The translations under genes and the position numbers were made by a program. The notes under the pieces are model-generated. The model had not been told where the DNA came from. It saw only the letters and a list, made by a program, of their open reading frames with translations, and searched no databases. From Kitasatospora sp. A2-31 (lineage in GTDB: Bacteria > Actinomycetota > Actinomycetes > Streptomycetales > Streptomycetaceae), in the NCBI RefSeq assembly GCF_022288725.1, contig NZ_JAKNTA010000002.1, forward strand, positions 1 to 62,830: 62,830 nt of DNA, in the 5' to 3' direction. This document shows, one piece after another, positions 1-8,188 of the stretch (positions are counted from its first letter, which is position 1; every line of letters begins with the position of its first letter).

Positions 1-1
1 G

Positions 2-1303
2 GCACCCGGTCGGTCCGCGGCCCGGCGCCGCAGCCGGGCGGCGCGGACCGGGATCGCCGCGGTGCTGGCGGCGACGGCGCTGCTGGGCACGGCCGCCGTA
101 CCGGCGACGGCGACGGCCCCGGCCCCGGCCTGGACGCAGCGGCAGGCCCGCGCCTGGCTGCCCGAGCCCACCGGGCCCCACCCGGTCGGCACCACCACGC
201 TGCACCTCACCGACACCGGGCGGCAGGACCCGTGGAAGCCGGACCGGGCCCGCGAGCTGATGATCAGCCTCTGGTACCCGACCGCGCGCCCCGCCAGCGG
301 CGACGACCGCGCCCCCTACATGGACCCGCGCGCGGCCGAGCACTTCGGCAGCGCGGACGGCGCCGCCGTCTTCAACTACCGCACCGAGCCCGGCCGGACG
401 GCCTGGCAGGGGATCCGCACCCACGCCCGCCAGGACGCGCCCGCGCTGCCCGGCCGCGGCCCCCGCCCGGTGGTGCTCTACTCGGCCGGCCTCGGCGACC
501 CGCGCACCTGGGGCACCGGCCTGGTCGAGGACCTCGCCTCCCGCGGCTACGTGGTGGTCACCGTGGACCACACCTACGACGCGTCCGAGGTGGTCTTCCC
601 GGACGGCACCCGCGCCGACTCCGTCCTCCCCGGCATGGCCGGCCCGGGCCTGGACGTCGGCGCCCTGCTGCGCAAGGTCATGCGGACCCGGGTCGACGAC
701 ACCCGCTTCGTCCTGGACGAGCTGGCCGCGCTGCGCACCGACGGGCGGCTGCCGGCCGGCCTCGGGGCCTCGCTCGACCTGGGCCGGATCGGCATGGTCG
801 GCCATTCGGCCGGCGGGTTCACCGCCGTGCAGACCATGCACGACGACCCGCGGATCGCGGCCGGGATCGACATGGACGGCCAACTGCACTTCCCGGGACC
901 GGACGGCACCGGCGTCCATCCGGCCAGCGTCGCCGAGGACGGCCTGGACCGACCGTTCCTGCTGATGGGCACCGGGAGCGAGGACTCCGGTGACTACCAC
1001 CACCAGCCCGGCTGGGATGCGCTCTGGCAGCACAGCAACGGGTGGAAGGCGGACGTCACGCTCACCGGCTCCCGGCACGGCTCGTACACCGACGCGCAGT
1101 CGCTGCTGCCGCAGGTCGCCCGGCAGGGCGCCGTGTCGGGGGAGGCGCTGCGCTCCGACGTCGGGGACGTCCGGCCGGAGCGCGCCGTGGCGGCGACCCG
1201 CGCGTACGTCGCGTCGTTCTTCGACCGCTGGCTGCGCGGCCGCGACGACCACCTCCTGGACGGGCCCTCGCCGCGCTTCCCGGAGATGGAGTTCGCGCGC
1301 TAG
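2..1303 (+). CDS. secreted alpha/beta hydrolase, PAF-acetylhydrolase-like lipase (5' end outside window)
   Basis: Probable exported lipase or esterase of the platelet-activating-factor acetylhydrolase-like group. The frame is open from base 2; a GTG at 62 is possible, but the preceding codons encode an Arg-rich n-region (RRRSRAARTG) that completes a signal peptide with the hydrophobic stretch that follows, so the true start most likely lies before the window. Numbered from the GTG, the nucleophile elbow GHSAGG has Ser249 as likely nucleophile, and a C-terminal SRHGSYTD segment supplies the probable catalytic His. The oxyanion region is VVLYSAGLGDP. Family and fold are clear; the substrate is not determined. 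Confidence 0.8.
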   Translation, partial: APGRSAARRRSRAARTGIAAVLAATALLGTAAVPATATAPAPAWTQRQARAWLPEPTGPHPVGTTTLHLTDTGRQDPWKPDRARELMISLWYPTARPASGDDRAPYMDPRAAEHFGSADGAAVFNYRTEPGRTAWQGIRTHARQDAPALPGRGPRPVVLYSAGLGDPRTWGTGLVEDLASRGYVVVTVDHTYDASEVVFPDGTRADSVLPGMAGPGLDVGALLRKVMRTRVDDTRFVLDELAALRTDGRLPAGLGASLDLGRIGMVGHSAGGFTAVQTMHDDPRIAAGIDMDGQLHFPGPDGTGVHPASVAEDGLDRPFLLMGTGSEDSGDYHHQPGWDALWQHSNGWKADVTLTGSRHGSYTDAQSLLPQVARQGAVSGEALRSDVGDVRPERAVAATRAYVASFFDRWLRGRDDHLLDGPSPRFPEMEFAR

Positions 1304-1460
1304 TCCCGGCCCGCCGTCCCCGCGGGCCGGTGAGCCCGCGGGGACGGCGGCGCGGCCACGACGACGGCATGGCCGGGGCGGCTGACCAGCCTGCGAGGAC
1401 GGCGGCACGGCCGGGACGGCGGCGGGCGCCACCAGCGCGTGGCACCCGCCGCCGGCCGGT

Positions 1461-1487
1461 GGGCAGCTGAGCCGGGCTCAGCTGCCC
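1461..1487 (-). terminator. 27-bp perfect inverted repeat straddling the stop codon of the quinone reductase
   Basis: GGGCAGCTGAGCC and its exact complement are separated by one base and overlap the TGA stop (1480-1478) of the minus-strand gene. It could fold as a 12-bp stem with a 3-nt loop and act as terminator or 3'-end stabiliser of the SDR operon. No T-tract follows, as is usual in these genomes. Confidence 0.5.
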
Positions 1488-2449
1488 AGGACCACCACCC
1501 GGCCGGTGGTGAGACCGTCCGCGACCTGCTGGACGGCGTCCGCCGCCCCGGTCAGCGGGAGGCGGGCGGTCACCAGCGGGCGGACCACGCCGGCCGCGGC
1601 CAGCTCGGTGAGCTGTTCGTGCGCGGCCCGGACCGCCTGCGGGTCGTGGGTCCCGTACAGGCCCCAGTGCAGCCCCAGCAGGCTGTAGTTCTTCACCAGG
1701 GCGTGGTTGAGCGGCGGCGCCGGGATCCCCCCGCTCGCGAACCCGACGACCACGATGCGGCCCTCGAACGCGACGCACTTGGTGGAGCCGGTGAACGCGG
1801 CGCCGCCGACCGGGTCGAAGACCACGTCGGCGCCCCGCCCGCCGGTCGCCTCCTTGACCGCGGCGACGAAGTCCCCGGCGCTCCGGTCCACCACCAGGTC
1901 GGCGCCGAGCTCCTTGGCGACCGCGGCCTTGGCGGGGCCGCCGACCACGGCGATCACCCGCGCGCCGGCCGCGCGGCCGAGCTGGACCGCCGCGCTGCCG
2001 ACCCCGCCGGCCGCCGCGTGCACCAGCAGCGTCTCGCCCGGCCGCAGCGCGGCCCGCCGGTGCAGCGCGAACCAGGCCGTCTGGTGGCCGATGTGCAGCG
2101 CGGCCGCCTCGGCGTCGTCGAGGGCCCCGGGCGCCGGGAACGCGGCCGCGGCGTCCAGCAGCGCGTACTCGGCGAAGGCACCGGCGGGCAGCACCGGGTT
2201 GCCGATCACCCGCTCGCCCGCCCGGGGGCCGTCCACCACCTCGCCGCACAGCTCGACCCCGGGGGTGAACGGCAGCGGCGGGCGCACCTGGTACTGCCCC
2301 CGCACCATCAGCGCGTCGGGGAAGTTCACGGCGGCGGCCCGCACCCGGACCAGCAGCTGCCCCGGCGCGGCCACCGGCTCCGGAACGTCCTCGGCCAGCC
2401 GCAGCACCGCGCGCGGCTCGCCCCACTCGTGCACCTGCCAGGCCCTCAC
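1478..2449 (-). CDS. NADPH:quinone oxidoreductase (zinc-independent MDR family)
   Basis: A 323-residue medium-chain reductase of the quinone oxidoreductase (QOR) type, which transfers a hydride from NADPH to quinones or enones. The GroES-like N-terminal half (VRVRAAAVNFPDALMVRGQY) lacks the cysteine zinc ligands of alcohol dehydrogenases. The Rossmann half has HAAAGGVGSAAVQLG at about residues 145-160. The start is GTG at 2449, which overlaps the stop of the upstream SDR as GTGA, so translation is probably coupled. It is the last gene of a three-gene operon with two SDRs; acyl-CoA or terpenoid catabolism is plausible from context but not shown. Confidence 0.85.
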   Translation of the reverse strand: MRAWQVHEWGEPRAVLRLAEDVPEPVAAPGQLLVRVRAAAVNFPDALMVRGQYQVRPPLPFTPGVELCGEVVDGPRAGERVIGNPVLPAGAFAEYALLDAAAAFPAPGALDDAEAAALHIGHQTAWFALHRRAALRPGETLLVHAAAGGVGSAAVQLGRAAGARVIAVVGGPAKAAVAKELGADLVVDRSAGDFVAAVKEATGGRGADVVFDPVGGAAFTGSTKCVAFEGRIVVVGFASGGIPAPPLNHALVKNYSLLGLHWGLYGTHDPQAVRAAHEQLTELAAAGVVRPLVTARLPLTGAADAVQQVADGLTTGRVVVLGS

Positions 2450-3288
2450 AGCGCCGCGCTCCGTTCCAGACCCTGCTGGAGCCGGTTGACGCCCGCCAGC
2501 CAGCGGTCCGGGTCGGTGGCCCGGACGGCGTAGTACTCGGCCACCTCCGCATGCGGCAGGACGAGGAAGCGGTCCTCGCGCAGCGCGGCGAGCAGGGCCG
2601 CGGCGACGTCCGCCGGCTCCAGCGCGGTCGGGGCCAGCAGCGCCTCGCCGACCGCGCCGGCCGCGGTGAGCATGTCCGTCCGCACGCCCTGCGGGCAGAG
2701 GGCGTGCACCCGGACGCCGCGGTGGCGGTAGGTCGCGGCCAGCCACTCGGCGAAGGCGAGCGCACCGTGCTTGGAAACCGCGTACGGCGCCGAGCCGAGC
2801 ATGGTGAGCAGCCCGGCCGCCGACACGGTGGAGACGAACCGGCCGGCACCGCGCTCCAGCCAGCGGGGGAGCAGCAGGTCGGCGGCGCGGACGTGCGCGA
2901 GCACGTTGACCTCCCAGGCCGTCGCCCAGGCGCCGGCCGACGCGCCGGCCCCGCCGACCGGCGCGACCCCGGCGTTGGCGCACCAGACATCGATCTCGCC
3001 GAGCGCGGTCCGGGCCCGGTCGACCAGGTCGGCCACGCCCTCGGCGGAGGCGGCGTCGCCGGGGGCGGCCGTGCCGCCGCACTCGGCGGCCACCGCACCG
3101 GCGGCCGCGGCGTCCAGGTCGTTGACCACCACGCGGGCACCGGCCGCGGCGAAGGCGCGGGCCAGTGCGGCCCCGATGCCCCGGCCGGCGCCGGTCACCA
3201 CCACGCCCTGCCCGGCGAAGTCCCCGCCGGCCCCGGCGCTGCCGCCGCCGGTCCCGGAGGGCCCGGTGGGCTCCGCGGCGGCGCTCAC
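2446..3288 (-). CDS. short-chain dehydrogenase/reductase
   Basis: Classical SDR of 280 residues. The cofactor loop TGAGRGIG is at residues 32-39, with NAG near 108 and the S...YxxxK active site (STVSAAG then YAVSK) around 165-182. An acidic ND after the second strand suggests NAD preference. A Gly/Ala-rich N-terminal tail of about 24 residues precedes the fold, so a slightly later start is possible. The ATG at 3288 overlaps the upstream SDR stop by 4 bp, and its own stop overlaps the next gene. Substrate unknown. Confidence 0.85.
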   Translation of the reverse strand: MSAAAEPTGPSGTGGGSAGAGGDFAGQGVVVTGAGRGIGAALARAFAAAGARVVVNDLDAAAAGAVAAECGGTAAPGDAASAEGVADLVDRARTALGEIDVWCANAGVAPVGGAGASAGAWATAWEVNVLAHVRAADLLLPRWLERGAGRFVSTVSAAGLLTMLGSAPYAVSKHGALAFAEWLAATYRHRGVRVHALCPQGVRTDMLTAAGAVGEALLAPTALEPADVAAALLAALREDRFLVLPHAEVAEYYAVRATDPDRWLAGVNRLQQGLERSAAL

Positions 3289-4043
3289 AGCCCGCCGCCC
3301 AGGGTCACGCCGCCGTCCACCACCAGGGTCTGACCGGTGATCCAGGCGGCGTCCGAGGAGAGCAGGAAGGCCACCGCGCCCGCGACGTCCTCCGGAACCC
3401 CGAGCCGGCCCAGCGGGTAGGCGGCGGCCACCTGCTCCTCACGACCCTCGTAGAGCGCCTCGGCGAACCTCGTCTTCACCACGGCGGGCGCCACGGCGTT
3501 GACCCGGATGCCCTGGCCGCCGAGCTCGGCGGCCAGCTCGGTGGTGAGCCGGATCAGGGCGGCCTTCGACACCCCGTACAGACCGATCCCGAGCGAGGCC
3601 CGGATGCCCGCGATGGAGGCCACGTTGACCACCGATCCACCGTGCTCGCCCATCCAGGCGGCGTGCGCCCGGCGGGTCCAGGCCAGCGGGGCGAGCACGT
3701 TGACGGCGAGGATCTTGGCGGCGGCCGCCTCGTCGGTGTCCAGCACGGGGCCGTAGACCGGGTTGATACCGGTGTTGTTGACCAGGTGGTCGAGCCGGCC
3801 GAAGGCCTCCATCGTGCGGGCGATCGCGTCGTCCTGGTGGGCCGGGTCGTCGGCCTTGCCGGCGACGCCGATGGCGACCTCGGGGCCGCCCAGGTCGCGG
3901 ACGGCCTCGGCGAGCGGTTCGGCGTTGCGGGCGGTCAGGCAGACCCGGGCGCCGCGGGCCACCAGCTCCCGCGCGATCCCGAGGCCGATGCCCCGGCTGG
4001 AGCCGGTGACGACGGCCACTTGGCCCTTGAAGGAGTGCACCAC
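3285..4043 (-). CDS. short-chain dehydrogenase/reductase (FabG-like)
   Basis: First gene of the operon, 252 residues. TGSSRGIG lies at residues 13-20, with NNTG near 90, SIAG...YGVSK as catalytic Ser-Tyr-Lys, and the C-terminal ITGQTLVVDGG signature of the FabG-like 3-oxoacyl reductase group. The start is GTG at 4043 (a second GTG follows at 4040), 6 bases after AAAGGA; the longer open frame upstream overlaps the divergent TetR gene and is not credible. An arginine in TARN after strand 2 suggests NADP(H). Probably controlled by the divergent TetR protein through the palindrome at 4154. Confidence 0.85.
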   Translation of the reverse strand: MVHSFKGQVAVVTGSSRGIGLGIARELVARGARVCLTARNAEPLAEAVRDLGGPEVAIGVAGKADDPAHQDDAIARTMEAFGRLDHLVNNTGINPVYGPVLDTDEAAAAKILAVNVLAPLAWTRRAHAAWMGEHGGSVVNVASIAGIRASLGIGLYGVSKAALIRLTTELAAELGGQGIRVNAVAPAVVKTRFAEALYEGREEQVAAAYPLGRLGVPEDVAGAVAFLLSSDAAWITGQTLVVDGGVTLGGGL

Positions 4044-4153
4044 GGAGGGTCCTTTCGCGCGGTCCGGCCGGAGGAGGGCTGGCCGGGGGCTGGCCGGGGA
4101 GCCGGCCGGAGGGCCCGGCCGGCGGATCTCACGTTCTGCCTCAGTACTCGTGA

Positions 4154-4169
4154 CTAAGCGCTTGCTTAG
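4154..4169. promoter_or_regulatory. palindromic operator CTAAGC-GCTT-GCTTAG
   Basis: A perfect 6+6 bp inverted repeat sits between the divergent SDR operon (start 4043) and the TetR gene (start 4255). The 3-prime part of this 211-bp spacer is its only AT-richer patch. Position and symmetry make it the obvious operator of the TetR protein, controlling both directions. CTAAGC/GCTTAG half-sites are common in front of actinobacterial acyl-CoA-metabolism genes. Confidence 0.75.
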
Positions 4170-4254
4170 CATGCTGTCGGTGCGGGACCCTGTCAACAGC
4201 CCGCCCGCCCCCGCCGCCCGAGACCCCGCACGACCCTTCTGGGAGGATGGCGCC

Positions 4255-4884
4255 ATGACCAGCACGCCCATCGCCGACCTCTGGCCCACCCAGCCCGGCG
4301 GCGCCGACGCCCGCCCCGAGGCGGCGTACCGGCTGCTCCAGGCCGCCGTGGAGTCCTTCGCCGAGCGCGGCTTCCACGCGACCACCACCCGGGACATCGC
4401 CACCGGGGCCGGCATGAGCCCCGCGGCGCTCTACATCCACTACCCCTCCAAGGCCGCCCTGCTCGCCGAGATCAGCCGGACCGGCCACGCGGCCACCCTC
4501 GCCCTGGTCCGGGCCGCGGCCGCCGGCGACGGTGACGCGGCCGCCCGGATGCGCCGCCTGGTCGAGGAGTTCACCGTCTGGCACGCCCGCGGCCGCACCG
4601 TCGGACGGGTGGTCAACTACGAACTGCACGCCCTGCCCGAGGACGCCTACGCGGTGGTCGCCGCGCTGCGCCTGGACATCGAGCGCGAGGTCACCGCGCT
4701 CATCGAGGAGGGCGTCGGCGCCGGCCTCTTCGTCGTCCCCGAGGTCCGCACCGCCGCCCGGGCCGTCACCTCGCTCGGCATCGACGTCTCGCGCTGGTAC
4801 ACGGACCGCAGCAGCGAGACCCCGGAGGAGCTCGGCCGCCGCTACGGCGAGCTGGTCCTGCGGATGCTCGGCGCCCGCCTCTGA
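4255..4884 (+). CDS. TetR/AcrR family transcriptional regulator
   Basis: A 209-residue one-component regulator. The helix-turn-helix region TTRDIATGAGMSPAALYIHY is at about residues 43-62, followed by an all-helical ligand domain. The ATG at 4255 is chosen for GGGAGG nine bases upstream. It is divergent from the SDR-SDR-quinone reductase operon with a palindrome between them, so local repression of that operon and itself is the likely role. Ligand unknown; an acyl-CoA or hydrophobic intermediate would fit the neighbours. Confidence 0.85.
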   Translation: MTSTPIADLWPTQPGGADARPEAAYRLLQAAVESFAERGFHATTTRDIATGAGMSPAALYIHYPSKAALLAEISRTGHAATLALVRAAAAGDGDAAARMRRLVEEFTVWHARGRTVGRVVNYELHALPEDAYAVVAALRLDIEREVTALIEEGVGAGLFVVPEVRTAARAVTSLGIDVSRWYTDRSSETPEELGRRYGELVLRMLGARL

Positions 4885-4929
4885 GGCTCCGAGGCTCCGG
4901 CGCGGCCGCCGGTCCGGGCGGCCGGGGCC

Positions 4930-5775
4930 CTACGGTTTGACCGCGGTGTGCACGTACCAGGAGACGTAGTCCCGGACCTTGTACATCTCCACCACCGACC
5001 GCATGTTGAGCCACCGCTCCGCCGGGCCGAACAGCCGCAGCAGCGCGTACGGCACCCGGAAGTAGGCGTAGAGCGCGTCCGAGGTCGGGCGGTACCGCTC
5101 GGTGGCGTCGAGCGCCTCCTCGACCCGGAAGCCCGCCCCGGCCAGCAGGTCGTTCAGACTGCGGGTGTCGTACTGCTTCGCCCCCGGGAAGACCATCGCG
5201 TCCAGGTACGGGTCCAGCACCGCGCGGCCCTCGGGGCCCAGCTCCTCCCGCGGCGCCCCGATCGGGCCCAGGAGCACCAGCCGGCCGCCCGGCCGCAGCA
5301 CCCGGTGGAGCTCCGCCAGCGCGCGCGCCGGGTCGTACGAGTGGACCAGCGTCTCCATCGAGTACGCGCCGTCGAACGAGCCGTCGGCGAACTCCAGGTC
5401 GTGGTAGTCGCCCCAGGAGAAGGTGGTCCGGTCCTCCAGCGCGGCCCGCACGCTCAGCCGGCGGGCCTCCCGGACGTGGAAGTCCAGCACGTCGACCCCG
5501 GTGATCCGCAGGCCGAACCGCTTCGCCATCTCCCGGGCCACCACGCCCGCACCGCAGCCGGCGTCCAGCACCCGCGAACCGGCCGGCAGGGCCAGCTTCC
5601 GCCCCAGGACGCCCTCCAGCTGGCGCTGCGCCCGCCAGCACCGCCACTTCGACTGGCCGGGCTCCGTCCAGCCCCAGTGCCGGGCGTTGCGGCAGACCGC
5701 CGTATAGAAGAGCCGGCTGCCGGGGCGCCCGTAGACGCGCCGCAGCCCGGTGAGATCGAGCTCGCCACTGACCAT
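4930..5775 (-). CDS. SAM-dependent class I methyltransferase (sterol/tocopherol methyltransferase-like)
   Basis: 281 residues. Motif I VLDAGCGAG lies near residue 72, an acidic strand-2 end ITGVDVLD follows, and motif III is LRPGGRLVLLG. The overall pattern (YSMETLVHSYDP, a C-terminal helical lid rich in aromatic residues) resembles sterol 24-C or tocopherol methyltransferases that act on hydrophobic substrates. The ATG at 5775 is preferred; the open frame continues to a TTG at 5865 but without a ribosome site. Stands alone, convergent with the TetR gene. Substrate unknown. Confidence 0.75.
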   Translation of the reverse strand: MVSGELDLTGLRRVYGRPGSRLFYTAVCRNARHWGWTEPGQSKWRCWRAQRQLEGVLGRKLALPAGSRVLDAGCGAGVVAREMAKRFGLRITGVDVLDFHVREARRLSVRAALEDRTTFSWGDYHDLEFADGSFDGAYSMETLVHSYDPARALAELHRVLRPGGRLVLLGPIGAPREELGPEGRAVLDPYLDAMVFPGAKQYDTRSLNDLLAGAGFRVEEALDATERYRPTSDALYAYFRVPYALLRLFGPAERWLNMRSVVEMYKVRDYVSWYVHTAVKP

Positions 5776-6058
5776 CCGCACCCGCCCGGCCTTCCGCTGC
5801 TCCGCGCCGACGCTGCTGCCGTCGTCGCCGCGCGACGCGTACCGTCGCGCCGCCGTCCCGCCCAAGCTAGCGACGGACTCCGGACGTCGCCGGTCCGACG
5901 CGTCCGCTCGGGTGGTGGTCGGACGCCGCCCCGGGGCGGCGGAGCGCCGTGCGGGCCGGGTCCGGCCGGGTGCGGACGCGGGGCCGCCCCGCCCCGGGAT
6001 GTCGGGGCGGGGCGGCGGCTGGACGTGGGGGTGTGGGGGCGGGTGTGCCGGGCCGCGG

Positions 6059-6454
6059 TCAGCAGCTCCAGTTCACCTTGTAGAAGGTGGAGTAGTGGTT
6101 CGAGGTGTAGTAGTCCTCGTGGTAGACGCGGCCGGTGACGATCCGCCGCGCACCGCGGGTCGGGCTGCCCGGGGTGATGACGGTGTACTCGTGGTAGTAG
6201 CCGGAGGACTTGGCGGGCAGCACGCCCTCCCGGTTCTGGAAGACCACGCCGTCCTGCGAGTACGGGAAGGGGCCGCCGGCGTCGATCAGGTCCAGGGTGT
6301 CCCCGGCCTCGTCCGGCAGGTCGGTCAGGCACACGCTGCCGCTGACGGTGGCGTGGGCCTCGGTCGCGAACACGGCGGTCGGTGCCAGGGCGATCAGGCC
6401 GACGGCGACGACGGAGGCGGCACGGGTCTTCAACGCGCGTAGAGCAATTCGCAT
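6059..6454 (-). CDS. extracellular guanyl-specific ribonuclease, RNase Sa type
   Basis: A 131-residue precursor: a 35-residue signal peptide ending ATEAHA, then a 96-residue mature enzyme, the same length as Streptomyces RNase Sa and close to it throughout (VSGSVCL, PFPYSQDGVVFQNRE, GYYHEYTVITPG). The catalytic set of the family is present: Glu in YYHEY, the arginines in TRGARR, and His in NHYSTF. The first and last cysteines (VCL and the terminal WSC) match the single disulfide. It cleaves RNA 3' of guanosine outside the cell. No barstar-like inhibitor gene is seen next to it. Confidence 0.93.
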   Translation of the reverse strand: MRIALRALKTRAASVVAVGLIALAPTAVFATEAHATVSGSVCLTDLPDEAGDTLDLIDAGGPFPYSQDGVVFQNREGVLPAKSSGYYHEYTVITPGSPTRGARRIVTGRVYHEDYYTSNHYSTFYKVNWSC

Positions 6455-6768
6455 GACAGCAGTCTGAAGTCCTGTCAGGTCCGCGCGGAACCCTTCTCGG
6501 AGCGGTGCGGAAACACTTCATGTCCGCGTAACTGAAGCGGCCCCGGGGCGATGCGCGGCGTATCCGATCCCCACGGAATCCGCCAGGATCCGCGTGCACC
6601 GGCGCCGGTCGGAGCCGCCGCCGAGCCGTCGCGGCAGGGCGCGGAGCGGCGCCCTGCCGGCACGCGCCGCGGCCCGCCGCCGGCGCGTCGCCTGGCGGCC
6701 GGCCGCGGCTGGGGCGGCGCGACGGGAGCGCGGTGCCCCGCCGGGGGGGCGGGGCGACCGGCCCGCGG
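6455..6768. other. intergenic region upstream of the RNase gene
   Basis: 314 bases. The first part (6455-6545) is less GC-rich and should hold the RNase promoter. The rest is very GC-rich and contains the hairpin at 6633-6658. No credible gene seen. Confidence 0.6.
6633..6658 (-). terminator. 10-bp perfect hairpin downstream of the DUF574 methyltransferase
   Basis: GGCAGGGCGC and its exact complement enclose a 6-nt loop. It lies about 110 bases after the stop of the minus-strand methyltransferase, so it is a candidate terminator for the 9.8-6.8 kb gene set. Confidence 0.45.
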
Positions 6769-7566
6769 TCAGGCCTTGCGGCCGACGCCCGCGTACATCC
6801 AGCGGGTGGAGCCCTCGGTCGGGCCGTCCGGGCGCCAGAGCGGGACGAAGTCGACCCCCGGCTCCAGCAGCTCCCAGCCGTCGAAGTACCGCACGACGTC
6901 GGCGCGGCCGCGGTCGTGGATCTTCGAGGCGGTGTTGTCCCAGGTCTTCGCGACCTCGGCGGCCCGCTCGGGGTCGCCCTCGGAGCTGCTGTGCGAGACC
7001 AGCAGGTAGCTGCCCGGGGCGACCCGCTTGTGGATGGCCCGGACGGCGGCGTCGGCGTGCTCGTCGCCGACGAAGTGGAGGACGGCGAGCAGGAGCACGG
7101 CGACCGGCTGCGAGAGGTCGATCAGGTTGCGGAGCTCCGGGCGGTCCAGCAGCTCGTCGAGGTCGCGCAGGTCGCCGGTGAGGACGGTGGTGGTCCGGTT
7201 GTCCGCGAGCAGCGCCCGGCCGTGGGTGAGCACGATCGGGTCGTTGTCGATGTAGACCACCCGCGAGTCCGGAGCGACCTCCTGCGCGACCTCGTGCACG
7301 TTGCCCCGGGCGGGCAGTCCCGAGCCGATGTCGATGAACTGGCGGATGCCCGCTTCGGCGCAGAGGCGGACGGCCCGGCGGAGGAAGGCGCGGTTCTCGC
7401 GGGCGCCCTGCGGGATGTCGGGGGCGATGGAGATGGCGTGCTCGGCCGCGGCCCGGTCCGGCGGGAAGTTGTCCTTCCCGCCGAGCCAGTAGTCGTATAT
7501 CCGGGCCGGATGCGGACGGTCGGTCTGCAGGTCCGTCACATCGCTGTTGCCTCTGTCGTCGAACAT
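6769..7566 (-). CDS. SAM-dependent methyltransferase, DUF574 (PF04672) family
   Basis: 265 residues. The family signature is visible: ARIYDYWLGGKDNFPPDR near the N-terminus, then IDIGSGLPARGNVHEVAQ (SAM loop), VVYIDNDPIV, and LLLAVLHFV. The start at 7566 is set by GGAGGGG five bases upstream of ATG; an earlier ATG at 7605 has no such site. The family is abundant in streptomycetes and usually lies beside regulatory or roadblock genes, as here. Function and substrate of the family are essentially unknown. Confidence 0.85.
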   Translation of the reverse strand: MFDDRGNSDVTDLQTDRPHPARIYDYWLGGKDNFPPDRAAAEHAISIAPDIPQGARENRAFLRRAVRLCAEAGIRQFIDIGSGLPARGNVHEVAQEVAPDSRVVYIDNDPIVLTHGRALLADNRTTTVLTGDLRDLDELLDRPELRNLIDLSQPVAVLLLAVLHFVGDEHADAAVRAIHKRVAPGSYLLVSHSSSEGDPERAAEVAKTWDNTASKIHDRGRADVVRYFDGWELLEPGVDFVPLWRPDGPTEGSTRWMYAGVGRKA

Positions 7567-7682
7567 CCGGTCCCCTCCGGTGAACTGATAGGCTGTCATG
7601 TACATGTCCGCCAGGGGGCGGCTCGGTGACGGCCGGTCGAACGTTCACGCATGATAGCGGTCCCGGTGGAAGCTCCGGCGGC

Positions 7683-8117
7683 TCAGAGTGGACCGTGGTC
7701 GCGAAGCACCCTCCTGGCCTGGGCGAAGAGCATGCCGACGTTCACGGTCTTGCGGCAGACCACCACGGCGACGACCTCGTCCGCGCTCTCCATCCGCAGG
7801 AACAGGTGCGTCAGGTTGTCGCTGTTGACCAGGATCTCCTGGAAGTAGTGCCGGTCGCTCACCACGCCGCGGCGCTCCTTGAAGATGCCCTCGATCATCA
7901 CCACGTTGCGGCCCTGGAAGAGGTCGAGCGTGGCGGCGGCCAGCATGTCCAGGACCTCCGGCGGGTGGGTGTCGACGGTCTCCACCGCCAGCAGCATGCC
8001 GGTCGACATGTCGATGATGCCGGCCGCCACGCAGTCGGGGGACTCCGCGCGCAGGCTCTTCACGATGCGGGCCACCCGTTCGGACATGGTGGGGGGCTGG
8101 GTCTCCGGCAGGTTCAT
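7683..8117 (-). CDS. roadblock/LC7-like small protein (divergent)
   Basis: 144 residues with the size and alternating alpha/beta pattern of a roadblock fold: a helix ending KSLRAESPDCV, a strand pair AAGIIDMSTGMLLAVE, a central helix LDMLAAATLDLF, strands with VVVCRKTV, and a C-terminal helix FAQARRVLRDH. It lies downstream of a clearer roadblock gene on the same strand. Such proteins form dimers that regulate small GTPases; none is encoded nearby. Start ATG 8117 follows AGGAG at the long distance of about 14 bases, so the start is uncertain. Confidence 0.6.
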   Translation of the reverse strand: MNLPETQPPTMSERVARIVKSLRAESPDCVAAGIIDMSTGMLLAVETVDTHPPEVLDMLAAATLDLFQGRNVVMIEGIFKERRGVVSDRHYFQEILVNSDNLTHLFLRMESADEVVAVVVCRKTVNVGMLFAQARRVLRDHGPL

Positions 8118-8188
8118 GGGGGTGCTTCGTCTCCTGGTGTCGTCGTTCACTTGCGGGTTCGGGGCGGGTGGTTGCAGGGGTGCGCCGG

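Noticed and set aside
1062..3140. 692-residue minus-strand frame over the SDR and quinone reductase genes
   Set aside because: Out of frame with two complete, motif-bearing enzymes with overlapping start/stop signals; translation is low-complexity.
5776..5865. Extension of the methyltransferase at 4930 to a TTG start at 5865
   Set aside because: No ribosome site and an odd N-terminus; ATG 5775 gives a normal family start.
7567..7605. Start of the DUF574 methyltransferase at ATG 7605
   Set aside because: The ATG at 7566 has GGAGGGG five bases upstream; the earlier start has none.
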